Positions 31,629-39,386 of a stretch of DNA of 39,386 bases are shown piece after piece. Numbering within the stretch: the stretch's first letter is position 1; every line of letters begins with the position of its first letter. This stretch comes from an uncultured Porphyromonadaceae bacterium (GTDB taxonomy: Bacteria > Bacteroidota > Bacteroidia > Bacteroidales > Muribaculaceae). The notes beneath the pieces were generated by a model that saw only the letters and a program-made list of their open reading frames with translations, ran no database searches and was not told the origin of the DNA. The DNA lies in NCBI GenBank assembly GCA_902495075.1, contig CABUVO010000035.1, forward strand, positions 1 to 39,386, given 5' to 3'. Made by a program: the position numbers and the translations under genes.

Positions 31629-34600
31629 ATGAATAATCAAAATATTATCGCCTCTTTGCGTTCTGCACTCTCGAACCGGGTGCTGACCCTTGACGGTTCT
31701 ATGGGCGTGATGCTGCAGCGTCTCCGCTTGAGCGATTCTGAAACCAAGGGACGTCGCTTCATGACGCATCCTTATCCTCTTGCGGGGGATTTCGATGTCT
31801 TGTGTTTGAGTCGTCCGGAACTTGTGGCAGAGGTTCATAGGAAATATCTGGAGGCGGGCGCGGATATTATAGAGACAAATACCTTTAATTCAAATTCCTA
31901 TTCTCAGGCAAGATACGGTCTGTCGGATCGTGTGGAGGAGATGAATATTGCGGGTGCGCGTCTCGCCAGAAGCGAAGCCGATAGATTTATGTCGGAGAAT
32001 CCGGGGAAGAGATGTTTCGTTGCCGGATCCATGGGACCCACAGGAATGGCTGCCTCTCTTTCTTCAGATGTAAACGATCCCGCTGCAAGGTCTGTAGATT
32101 TCATGGATCTGGCACATGCATTTGAGGAGCAGGCAAAGGGATTGATAAAGGGTGGTGTGGATTTTCTTCTTGTAGAGACGGTTTTCGATCTGTTGAATGC
32201 CAAGGCTGCGGTCTTCGGCATAAATCGTGCCCGAAAAGAACTGAACTCGGAAACTCCGTTCGTTTTATCGATAACTGTTTCTGAAACATCGGGAAGGATT
32301 CTTTCGGGGCATACGATAGAATCTTTTGTTACCGCTATGTCTTCGTTCAATCCTCTGGCAATGGGAATAAACTGTTCTGCAGGTCCTGACAAACTTGCTC
32401 CTTTTCTGCGAGAGCTAACGGCGGTATCTCCATTTCCGGTGATATTTTATCCTAATGCCGGACATCCGGATGAATTGGGAAATTATGCTCAAACCCCGGA
32501 GATATTTTCTTCTGAAATCAAGAAACTTCTTGATGAAGGATTGCTTAATATAGTAGGCGGTTGTTGCGGAACAACCCCTGAGCACATACACCTGATTTCA
32601 GCACTTGCGAAGGAGGCTGAACCGCGTCATGTATCGTCGGGAGAATCCGGACGGACAGGATGGCTTGCCGCTCTTGATGTGTTTCATGACGATCGTGGTT
32701 TCATCAACGTGGGGGAGAGGTGTAACGTGGCAGGAAGCCGAAAGTTTCTTCGACTGATAAAAGAGAAATCATATGATGAGGCTCTCTCCATTGCCCGCAG
32801 GCAGGTTGCCGACGGAGCAATGATTCTTGACCTCAATTTTGATGACGGTCTGCTTGATGCGCACATGGAGATGGTGCATTTCCTGCGTCTTCTGTCTTCC
32901 GATCCTGAAACCGCTTCTGTGCCGTGGATGATAGATTCGTCTGATTTCAATGTGATAGAAGCGTCATTGCAAAATGTGCCTGGAAAGGCTATTGTTAATT
33001 CCATCTCCCTGAAGCATGGAGAGGAGGAATTTATGCAGCAGGCGCGTATCATAGCCTCCTACGGAGCGGCGGTGGTTGTAATGCTTTTCGACGAGATTGG
33101 ACAGGCGACCGATTACGAACGTAAGATAGAGATTGCAGCCAGGGCTTATCGGATTCTGACAGAGAAATGCGGCTATTCGCCTGAAGACATAATAATTGAT
33201 CCGAATGTGTTGTCGATAGCGACAGGCATGTCGGAGCATGACGCTTATGGGCTCGACTTTATAAAGGCTGTTCGATGGATTAAGGATAACCTTCCGGGAG
33301 CGAAAACGAGCGGTGGCATCAGCAATCTTTCGTTTGCCTTCCGTGGTAACAACTATCTGCGGCAGGCAATGCATGCCGTGTTTCTGTATCACGCAGTTAA
33401 AGCGGGATTGAGCATGGCAATTCTTGATCCTTCCACCAAAGTGACATATTCCGACATTCCGGAAGAATTGCTCACAATTCTTGAAGACTTGATACTTCTT
33501 CGAAGAAAGAATGCTGCAGACAGACTGATTGCAGTTGCCGGTGATTATGCCGGCAATGGAGTTGGCACTGCAAATACGTCTGAATCGACGGAAATTGAGG
33601 ATGATGTTGAGAAGCGTCTTGTCAATGCATTGCGAACCGGAGATGATTCCAGACTGGAGGGCGATCTTGCAGAGGCGGTGCAGACATTGGGATCTGCAAA
33701 TGCTGTGGTGGAGGGTCCGCTGATGCAGGGGATGGAGATTGTCGGGAAACTCTTTGAAGAAGGAAAGATGTTTCTTCCCCAAGTGGTGAAGAGTGCACGC
33801 ACAATGCATCGCGCAGTAAGCGTGCTTACTCCATTTCTGAAGAAAAATAATGATAAAAGTGCAACAAAAGGTACTTTTATCATTGCAACGGTAAAGGGGG
33901 ATGTGCACGATATCGGGAAAAATATAGCCAAAGTTGTGCTTGAATGCAACAACTATAAAGTAATAGATTTGGGTGTGCAGGTTGAAACTGCGGCGATTCT
34001 CGACGCAGTGAAGACCTATAAACCGGATTTTATAGGACTGAGTGGACTTATAGCGCCGTCGCTCAACGAGATGGTTGATGTCGCTGCAGAACTTGAGAGA
34101 AATTCTATCTACATACCTCTGTTTGTTGGTGGAGCTGCTACATCAGAACTACATACGGCTTTGAAAATCGCACCATCTTATCCCGGTGGCATTGTGGTGC
34201 GCGTTGGAGATGCTGCCCAGAATCCGATATTTGCCGGCAGACTCATGGCTGATTATGAAAACGAGGCATTGCGTATAAAGGATAATCAGAAAAGACTTGT
34301 TGAAGAATATACGGGTAATAATGAAAGATGTGTTTCAGAAGAAAGGAATGACAGCTTCTTTAAAATAGATTGGTACAAAGAGAAATTCGAGGTTCCATCC
34401 TTTGGGGGATGCAGAAGGTTGTCTCCTGTTCCTGTTGGGGATGTCGAGAAGTATATTAACTGGATATATTTTCTGAATTGCTGGAAAGTAAATAAAGAAA
34501 CTCCGGAAGCTGACACTCTTCTTGCGGATGCCCAAAGGATTCTGAGAGACCTGAAAACATCGGGAGCTACGCTCCTTGCGGAAGTTGCGTTCTATGATGC

Positions 34601-35138
34601 TTTTTCTGAGAAAGGCGGGATAAGTATTAATGATGAATTTTTGCCAACTCCGCGGCAAAAAAATAAGCAGGGAAGAGAAAAGCGTGTTGCTCTGTGCGAT
34701 TTTGTGGCTCCGGAAGGTTATGGCGACCATGTGGGCTGTTTTTGTGTCACTATAGGAGATGTGTTGCGAGAGAAAATTGAGAGGGCACGAAAATCAGGGG
34801 ATGATTATGAATTGTTGTTGCTCCAGTCTATTTGTGACCGACTGACGGAGGCTGCCTCCGAATATGTGCATACCCTGGTCAGGCGAGATCTCTGGGGGTA
34901 TGCCAAGGATGAGAGTCTTGATATGGAAGATATAAAGAGAGGGAAGTATCGCGGAATACGCCCGGCAATAGGTTATCCCTCACTTCCCGACCAGTTTCAG
35001 ATGCATACACTTGCAAGATTGCTCGATTTTGGAGATATCGGTGTGACGATAACGGAAAATGGGGCTCTCGCCCCATCTTCAACCGTTGCCGGAATTTATA
35101 TCGCCGCAGCGAAATCTCATTATTTCACTTTAGGATAG
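31629..35138 (+). CDS. metH: Cobalamin-dependent methionine synthase
   Basis: A 1169-residue four-module enzyme that moves the methyl group of 5-methyl-THF to homocysteine through cobalamin. In order: homocysteine domain (about 1-320, zinc cysteines Cys249 and GGCCGT at 310-315), pterin-binding domain (about 340-600, INVGERCNVAGSRKFLRLIK), cobalamin cap and Rossmann domain (about 650-880, DVHDIGKN near 758 with the cobalt-ligand His), and the SAM reactivation domain (about 900-1169, RGIRPAIGYPSLPDQ near 1108). All modules are complete. The start is ATG 31629 rather than the TTG at 31620. The stop is TAG, and the last 14 bases overlap the end of the convergent barrel gene. Confidence 0.97.
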   Translation: MNNQNIIASLRSALSNRVLTLDGSMGVMLQRLRLSDSETKGRRFMTHPYPLAGDFDVLCLSRPELVAEVHRKYLEAGADIIETNTFNSNSYSQARYGLSDRVEEMNIAGARLARSEADRFMSENPGKRCFVAGSMGPTGMAASLSSDVNDPAARSVDFMDLAHAFEEQAKGLIKGGVDFLLVETVFDLLNAKAAVFGINRARKELNSETPFVLSITVSETSGRILSGHTIESFVTAMSSFNPLAMGINCSAGPDKLAPFLRELTAVSPFPVIFYPNAGHPDELGNYAQTPEIFSSEIKKLLDEGLLNIVGGCCGTTPEHIHLISALAKEAEPRHVSSGESGRTGWLAALDVFHDDRGFINVGERCNVAGSRKFLRLIKEKSYDEALSIARRQVADGAMILDLNFDDGLLDAHMEMVHFLRLLSSDPETASVPWMIDSSDFNVIEASLQNVPGKAIVNSISLKHGEEEFMQQARIIASYGAAVVVMLFDEIGQATDYERKIEIAARAYRILTEKCGYSPEDIIIDPNVLSIATGMSEHDAYGLDFIKAVRWIKDNLPGAKTSGGISNLSFAFRGNNYLRQAMHAVFLYHAVKAGLSMAILDPSTKVTYSDIPEELLTILEDLILLRRKNAADRLIAVAGDYAGNGVGTANTSESTEIEDDVEKRLVNALRTGDDSRLEGDLAEAVQTLGSANAVVEGPLMQGMEIVGKLFEEGKMFLPQVVKSARTMHRAVSVLTPFLKKNNDKSATKGTFIIATVKGDVHDIGKNIAKVVLECNNYKVIDLGVQVETAAILDAVKTYKPDFIGLSGLIAPSLNEMVDVAAELERNSIYIPLFVGGAATSELHTALKIAPSYPGGIVVRVGDAAQNPIFAGRLMADYENEALRIKDNQKRLVEEYTGNNERCVSEERNDSFFKIDWYKEKFEVPSFGGCRRLSPVPVGDVEKYINWIYFLNCWKVNKETPEADTLLADAQRILRDLKTSGATLLAEVAFYDAFSEKGGISINDEFLPTPRQKNKQGREKRVALCDFVAPEGYGDHVGCFCVTIGDVLREKIERARKSGDDYELLLLQSICDRLTEAASEYVHTLVRRDLWGYAKDESLDMEDIKRGKYRGIRPAIGYPSLPDQFQMHTLARLLDFGDIGVTITENGALAPSSTVAGIYIAAAKSHYFTLG

Positions 35139-37251
35139 CCGAACCGGATGAACCGGAATCCCTAAGTTCATTATTGCGGTTAACTTTCTTGCCATAGGGG
35201 AAGGTATAACTCAATGTCAAAGTGATTCCGCGTGCAAGTTCATTATTCCATGTCCATCCATTTGTGGAGAAATAACGCGAGTTGAAGGTTTCATACAGTC
35301 GACCTTTGCTGAACCAGTTGCGGAACTGCAATCCCGCTTTGAAATCACCGACAGCATAGTTGATGAAAATCCCGTATGTGCATTTATAATTGTAGCGGCT
35401 TCCGTTTGACCACGCATTGAGCATTTTCTGCGGGGTCTGGTAATATGCCATGAAAGTAAAATTCTTCAGATAATAATTGACAGATGCGCTTCCGAAAAGC
35501 CAGCTTGCGTGTTGACCGTCGCAACCTGTGAGCACAACCTTCTCAGCTTGTCCCTGTGCCTTGATCGACAGGGAATTATCGAAAAGCTGCAGTGTGGCGG
35601 ACAACCATAGGGAATAGTCATGGAATTTACCGCTGTTGATGGTGCGCCTCACGAGACCATCGTGATCCGGAAGTGTATAGAATTCAAGAGCCTGTTTGTC
35701 ATAATTCGCTTCATATTGGGCTGTGGCTGAAAGGCTAAGCTGGTTTGTGGGGATATAAGTGTAGGATGCCGTGGCTTGCGCAAAGATGGTATTCTTAAGA
35801 TCCGGATTTCCCTGAAGCCATAAAAGTTCGTTGCTCTGCACGAGGGCAGTGTTGGCGGTTGATGCCTGCGGATGGGAGTTGCCCCACCATCCCTCAATGC
35901 TTGCGGAGTGTTTTTCATTGATTTTATATTGCAGCTGCATTCCGAGACGAGGATTCCATTGCTCCAAGGTGTTGACACCGTTCACTCGTCCGATAACATA
36001 GGAAAATCCTACGCGCGAATATAGGCTGAGACCGAACTTCCAGTTCTGCATATATTCGAGGAAGAGCATGTTTTCAGAAGAGAGAAGTTTCTGCCTGCCA
36101 TCGTAAGATCCTATGTATTGCGTGTCATACAATGTGTTGTAGGTCATTAACGCAGTGCGGAAAGTGATGTCGTGCGGAAACTTTTTCGAGTAAGAGAGGT
36201 TGGCAACAGGAGCATAAGTATTCTCATTGTTGTCGTTGATAATAGGAGAGAGGTTGCCGAGTTGATAGGAGGCATTACGACGTGTGCCGGAATGACCGAA
36301 ACTCCACGATAAGGATAGCGAGTTTCCCTTTGGAAAATTGAAAAAGTAGTAACCGCGTATTGATGGAGAAAGAGACTGGGTTGTTTCCAAAGACAGGGCA
36401 TCGGGCGATGTGAAGATGTTGTCGGTGAATCTTACAATGGAGTTTTCTCTCATTAGGGGAGTTGCTGAACGAGAGAACGACAATGCATGTTGGATGTATA
36501 TGTTGTCGGCGTTGTAGCTTGCCCGGATGGAAGCCCACTGAGAATTATTTTTGCTCAGATAATCGTCAACGTTCGAAGTGCGTGTGATCTGATCGAAATG
36601 TTGCGACCCGATGTTGATATCGCGATAGACTTCCTCCTTATTACCGGCATATTTGTTATTGTGACTCCCCGCGCCACTTGCCGAAGCATCGAAAGTCCAT
36701 TTTTTGTACACGAATTTGGAATAAACCTCTCCGCTGATTTTATCAGTGTTGAGGGTGGCACCTTCAGCCGTCAGTTTTGTGTAACCGCCCCATTCGTAAT
36801 GTTGCATGATGAAATTTACAACATACTGGGCACTATTGAAGCGCGGATCCTGAGGGTATTGAAGCACTTCAACGCGCAACACATCTTCAGGACGCAATCC
36901 CTGCACATCCTGCTCTGCTGCCGGAACGAAATCAATGAAGATGGAAACGTCTTTGCCGGCGAGAGTCTTTACGGAGGTAGTGCCGGGGGTAATCGACAAT
37001 TGGGGGATTTGCATCTGTTGCAAGAGCTGGGTAGCATCGATAGCCGACTTCTTCATCTTCTTGTCGGGGATGTATTCAACGCCATATTTGATGACGCGTT
37101 GGGTGCGTCCCTGCACCACAAATTCATCAAGTTCATGCACGTTTGTGCTGTCAGCAACCTCAGTTGCGGTCTTGTCGTCGACCTGCGCCCCTGCATATGC
37201 CGCCTGACAGCAACAAACCAGAGCAATTGAAGGAAAAATCAAGTTTCTCAT
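35125..37251 (-). CDS. Outer-membrane beta-barrel protein, TonB-receptor-like
   Basis: A 708-residue protein with a signal peptide (cut after AYA), the segment ELDEFVVQGRTQ resembling the EFVVEGQ of the receptor at 24568, a reduced plug-like region (about 60-160; LQQMQIPQLSITPG and RPEDVLRVEVLQYP), then many amphipathic strands to the C-terminus. It belongs to the outer-membrane beta-barrel (OMP_b-brl_3) group of Bacteroidota. No SusD or DUF4249 partner is adjacent and the ligand is unknown. Its end overlaps metH by 14 bases. Hairpin element copy D precedes its start. Confidence 0.85.
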   Translation of the reverse strand: MRNLIFPSIALVCCCQAAYAGAQVDDKTATEVADSTNVHELDEFVVQGRTQRVIKYGVEYIPDKKMKKSAIDATQLLQQMQIPQLSITPGTTSVKTLAGKDVSIFIDFVPAAEQDVQGLRPEDVLRVEVLQYPQDPRFNSAQYVVNFIMQHYEWGGYTKLTAEGATLNTDKISGEVYSKFVYKKWTFDASASGAGSHNNKYAGNKEEVYRDINIGSQHFDQITRTSNVDDYLSKNNSQWASIRASYNADNIYIQHALSFSRSATPLMRENSIVRFTDNIFTSPDALSLETTQSLSPSIRGYYFFNFPKGNSLSLSWSFGHSGTRRNASYQLGNLSPIINDNNENTYAPVANLSYSKKFPHDITFRTALMTYNTLYDTQYIGSYDGRQKLLSSENMLFLEYMQNWKFGLSLYSRVGFSYVIGRVNGVNTLEQWNPRLGMQLQYKINEKHSASIEGWWGNSHPQASTANTALVQSNELLWLQGNPDLKNTIFAQATASYTYIPTNQLSLSATAQYEANYDKQALEFYTLPDHDGLVRRTINSGKFHDYSLWLSATLQLFDNSLSIKAQGQAEKVVLTGCDGQHASWLFGSASVNYYLKNFTFMAYYQTPQKMLNAWSNGSRYNYKCTYGIFINYAVGDFKAGLQFRNWFSKGRLYETFNSRYFSTNGWTWNNELARGITLTLSYTFPYGKKVNRNNELRDSGSSGSAILK

Positions 37252-37267
37252 TAAAGTTCAGTTAGTA

Positions 37268-37415
37268 TTTAAGTTTCGCAAGCTTCAACTTAAAGTTTAA
37301 GAGTTTATAAGTTTAAAAGTTTATCCGATGCGAATATGACAAACAAATAAACTCATAAACTGCACATTGTGCAATAAACTTATAAACTTCAACTTTACGC
37401 TTGCGAAAGTTGAAT
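37268..37415 (+). repeat. Gene-leading hairpin element, copy D
   Basis: Begins TTTAAGTTTCGCAAGCTTCA and ends CGCTTGCGAAAGTTGAAT; about 148 bp, with a deletion in the centre compared with copies B and C. The inner TGCACATTGTGCA hairpin is kept. The TTTAAG end faces the barrel gene ATG 16 bp away. Confidence 0.85.
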
Positions 37416-37469
37416 ATATAATATAAACTCAGAAAGTGACAATTTGTGACAAACTTGTTATAAAAAAGT

Positions 37470-37650
37470 AAAAAATTATAAGTAAAACGTAAGAAGTAAA
37501 AATTAGCGCACCTCAATAATCGGAGTCAACAGCTTCTAATCTTCGCTCCTTCGCGTTTAAATTTTGTTGTTGTATTACGTGAGATAGGCATTAGGGGCGT
37601 GCCAAATTTCCTTTACCCTATTCCCTTTACCCTTTAAACTGTTTGCCAGA
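37470..37650. repeat. Deleted copy of the long non-coding repeat
   Basis: Carries only the two ends of the long repeat (AAGTAAAAATTAGCGCACCTC on the left; TTCGCTCCTTCGCGTTTAAA and GGGGCGTGCCAAATTTCC on the right). The middle with the CACAGAG blocks is missing. It fills most of the 37416-37732 spacer. Confidence 0.65.
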
Positions 37651-37732
37651 TGGTTTGTCAGATGGGTTGTCAGTGGAACTGGCTTACAATAAATAAACCA
37701 AGGAAAAGACGAGATAATTCAAGGAAATTTCG

Positions 37733-37740
37733 TAATTTTG
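37733..37740 (+). promoter_or_regulatory. Promoter -7 box of the DUF3800 gene
   Basis: TAATTTTG about 20 bases before ATG 37760. Confidence 0.55.
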
Positions 37741-37759
37741 TCTCCATAATAAAAATGAA

Positions 37760-38590
37760 ATGATTTTTATCTGGCTGGACGAGAGCGATCGTCATGGTGA
37801 ATACTATTCCAATTTTTATGGTGGTATTTTGGTTCACTCACGACATTATCGTGAGGTAATAGAACGTATGCGTTCTACTGTACATGAAGTAGGTATAATT
37901 GATGAAATAAAATGGCAGAAAGTCAATAGATATCATTATGAGAAATATGTGCGATTAGTTGACGAACTTTTCAATCTTGCAAAAGAAGATAAGCTAAAAA
38001 TTAGAATTTTCTTTCGGCACAATCAATATGCTCCATTAAGGCTTTCACCCGAGGAAAGGAAGGCAGATTATCCTATGTTGTATTATCAATTTATAAAATA
38101 TGCTTTTGGGCTTCCATATGCCGAAAAGGGAGAACTTGACTCATTGACCCTTTATCTTGATGAAATTCCATTGCGCTAGAACGATCGAGATGAATTTATC
38201 TTTCATTTAAGGGGACTTGCGAAGGATCCTATGCTCAAGAAAAAGGGATTGAAGATTGCTGATGATGGAATTGTAGAGGTTGACTCAAAACAGCATCTTC
38301 CGTTGCAATTTATGGATGTGATTTTGGGTGCAATCTGTTTTAAATTAAACGAGAAAGATAAATTGAAATCGGAAGGTGAAAATAAGGTCGGTAATCGAAC
38401 TTTATTGAAATTGAAGCTATATAAGCACATTAATGCTCGAATAAGGGAAATTTATCCAAATTTCAACATAGGTATTACAACTCCAATTCGAGTACCCTCC
38501 GATAGTTGGCGTCAGGTGTATCGGCATTGGAGTTTTATTCCAAAATATCATATCCGCGATACTGCACGAACCAAAAGAGCAAAAAAATAA
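37760..38590 (+). pseudogene. DUF3800 protein gene interrupted by one amber codon
   Basis: One frame runs from ATG 37760 to TAA 38590 (277 codons counting both stop codons) but is broken by TAG at 38177-38179. The N-terminal part has the DUF3800 opening IFIWLDESD with the acidic pair, EIKWQKVN, and LTLYLDE. The downstream part has the second signature, LPLQFMDVILGAICF. DUF3800 is an RNase H-like family often found in mobile or defence regions. Both sides of the stop remain conserved and in frame, so the nonsense change is recent, or the two halves are still made. The gene has its own promoter and a neighbouring insertion sequence. Confidence 0.8.
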
Positions 38591-38658
38591 CCCGCGTAAC
38601 CTACACTTGTGAGCTACGCACTTTTCACGTAACCGTTCAGTTACGAAGGGTATTTTTC
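38581..38658 (-). ncRNA. Possible small RNA antisense to the DUF3800 end
   Basis: On the minus strand a TACTTTTG box (38671-38664) is followed by about 78 bases with a CGTAAC/GTTACG hairpin, a second fold GCGTA...TACGC, and a run of seven T (38587-38581). This is promoter, structured body and U-run terminator in the right order, overlapping the last codons of the DUF3800 frame. No known RNA family is recognised. Confidence 0.4.
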
Positions 38659-39095
38659 TGATGCAAAAGTAATATTTTTTTTGCTATCTTCAAAATTATA
38701 ACGTAAAAAACAGTTGTATAGTTTGAAAAAACTATTCCCCCTACTCTCAACTTGTTTGAATTCCTTTTGTCTCGACTTAATTCATGATAGCAAACTGCAT
38801 TTTTTGCGGTGGTGTTACATTAGGCAGCCATTATAGGCGTGCTAATTTCATTTTACCTATTCACTTTCCCTTTTTACCTTATCGTTGATCCCCCGATATA
38901 GTTCCGAATGTTTTCGAATATGCTGTTTTGGTTTGCGCAATCCAAATAAAAAAGTTATAAAAGTTATAATGCAACACCGGTTACAGTAACGGCAGTTACA
39001 TTAAGTATGAAATTTTACGATAGAGAAATAGGAACTGAAGCACACTCTTAGAAACTGAAGTCATCTTGACTTATTTTAAACATACAAAATACAAT
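38659..39095. other. Gene-free spacer with repeat fragment
   Basis: No convincing gene. At 38815-38890 a fragment of the long repeat edge is visible (GGCGTGCTAATTTCATTTTAC and CTTTTTACCTTATCG). The direct words AAAGTTATAA at 38952-38970 and GTTACAGTAAC at 38981-38991 are minor. Confidence 0.4.
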
Positions 39096-39386
39096 AAGGA
39101 GTGTTAAGTGTAATGAGAAAAAACACACCTAAACACTCCTTGAATTGATAGAACTCATAGATAAAGACACTATAAGAATGGAAATTCTGCCGTATATGAC
39201 AACCGCCCAACGAGGCTACAAATGCAAAGGAGACCTTTGCGAGGTCATCCAGTGCATCTTGTATAAGCTCAAGACGGGCTGTCAATGGCATATGATTCCC
39301 ACCAAGGCAATCTTCACCGATGTAGTCCTCCATTATAAAACAATTTTCGGGAAGTTTCGGCAGTGGTGCAAGGACGGTTCGTGGCA
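39096..39386 (+). mobile_element. Left part of an IS5-type insertion sequence
   Basis: AAGGAGTGTT (39096-39105) and AACACTCCTT (39132-39141) form a perfect 10-bp inverted repeat just ahead of the transposase. The first arm probably marks the IS end, and the pair can form a hairpin limiting transcription into the transposase. The right end lies outside the window. Confidence 0.55.
39178..39386 (+). CDS. Transposase, IS5-type, 5' part only
   Basis: The frame reads MEILPYMTTAQRGYKCKGDL, then VIQCILYKLKTGCQWHMIPT and VLHYKTIFGKFRQWCKDGSW before leaving the window. The YKLKTGCQW(R/H)MIP segment followed by a YxxFxxW-type stretch is the N-terminal (DUF4096-like) region of IS5-family transposases common in Bacteroidales; the DDE catalytic part lies beyond the edge. 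The frame is open upstream to 39130, with codons (ELIDKDTIR) that also look coding, so the real start may be a few codons earlier at a TTG. Confidence 0.8.
   Translation, partial: MEILPYMTTAQRGYKCKGDLCEVIQCILYKLKTGCQWHMIPTKAIFTDVVLHYKTIFGKFRQWCKDGSW

Noticed and set aside
32964..33908. 314-codon minus-strand frame opposite metH
   Set aside because: It lies wholly inside the cobalamin-domain coding part of metH, has no promoter box or leader, and its product has no recognisable domain.
36487..37230. 247-codon plus-strand frame opposite the barrel gene
   Set aside because: It mirrors the signal peptide and plug region of a well-supported gene, and no separate start signals are visible.
38177..38179. 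Amber recoding to glutamine
   Set aside because: metH ends with TAG and no suppressor tRNA is visible in the window, so a simple nonsense change is more likely.

Overview
The window looks like chromosomal DNA from an anaerobic gut-type Bacteroidales, most likely a Muribaculaceae-like organism (inference). The signs are the Bacteroidota promoter -7 box TAnnTTTG upstream of about fifteen genes, very short 5' leaders, many lipoproteins and SPI-secreted enzymes, TonB/beta-barrel genes including one paired with DUF4249, a Fuc permease with a RhaM-fold mutarotase, and a GH30 glycosidase. No rRNA, tRNA or CRISPR array was seen.

Layout. 1-5.7 kb: the 5' end of a leftward gene sharing a repeat-marked control region with a MATE exporter; a META-domain lipoprotein followed by a scrap of a rhodanese gene; a GNAT acetyltransferase; DUF3781; a small membrane protein; and a Crp-like regulator overlapping a Bcr/CflA-type drug exporter. 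5.7-8.7 kb: a TonB-domain lipoprotein and an aldo/keto reductase, bracketed by two inverted copies of a roughly 0.55-kb non-coding repeat. 8.7-13.9 kb: an AraC regulator diverging from a run of genes: a stand-alone AraC sensor domain with no DNA-binding half, an exported carboxymuconolactone-decarboxylase (CMD) protein, a flavodoxin lipoprotein, an exported dienelactone-hydrolase-like enzyme and an exported CMD-cupin fusion. This reads as an envelope-located redox/electrophile-processing set, perhaps working with the aldo/keto reductase. 14-17.3 kb: asnA, a DEDDh exonuclease, then a repeat-rich region with two identical palindromes around a promoter and terminator, ahead of a membrane protein and winged-helix regulator pair. 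17.4-23 kb: RhaM-type mutarotase, FucP-like permease, a nucleotidyltransferase-GHMP-kinase fusion, a second AraC paralogue and a GH30 enzyme, suggesting deoxy-sugar/galactan use. 23.3-30.4 kb: pncB, a TonB receptor with DUF4249, a Cof-type HAD phosphatase, exported DUF362 and Lrp/AsnC. 30.5-35.1 kb: metF-metH behind a long structured leader. 35.1-37.3 kb: an outer-membrane beta-barrel. 37.3-39.4 kb: a decayed region with a DUF3800 gene broken by one amber codon, repeat fragments, a possible small RNA and the start of an IS5-type transposase.

The most distinctive non-coding signal is a family of four hairpin-rich elements of about 150-170 bp (16174, 23041, 28246, 37268). Each lies 16-35 bp upstream of a start codon and all four have the same orientation relative to the gene they precede. 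Other points are the orphan AraC sensor domain, the twin palindromes at 16065/16145, and the extended stem in the metF leader. All functional calls come from reading the sequence; no database search was run.
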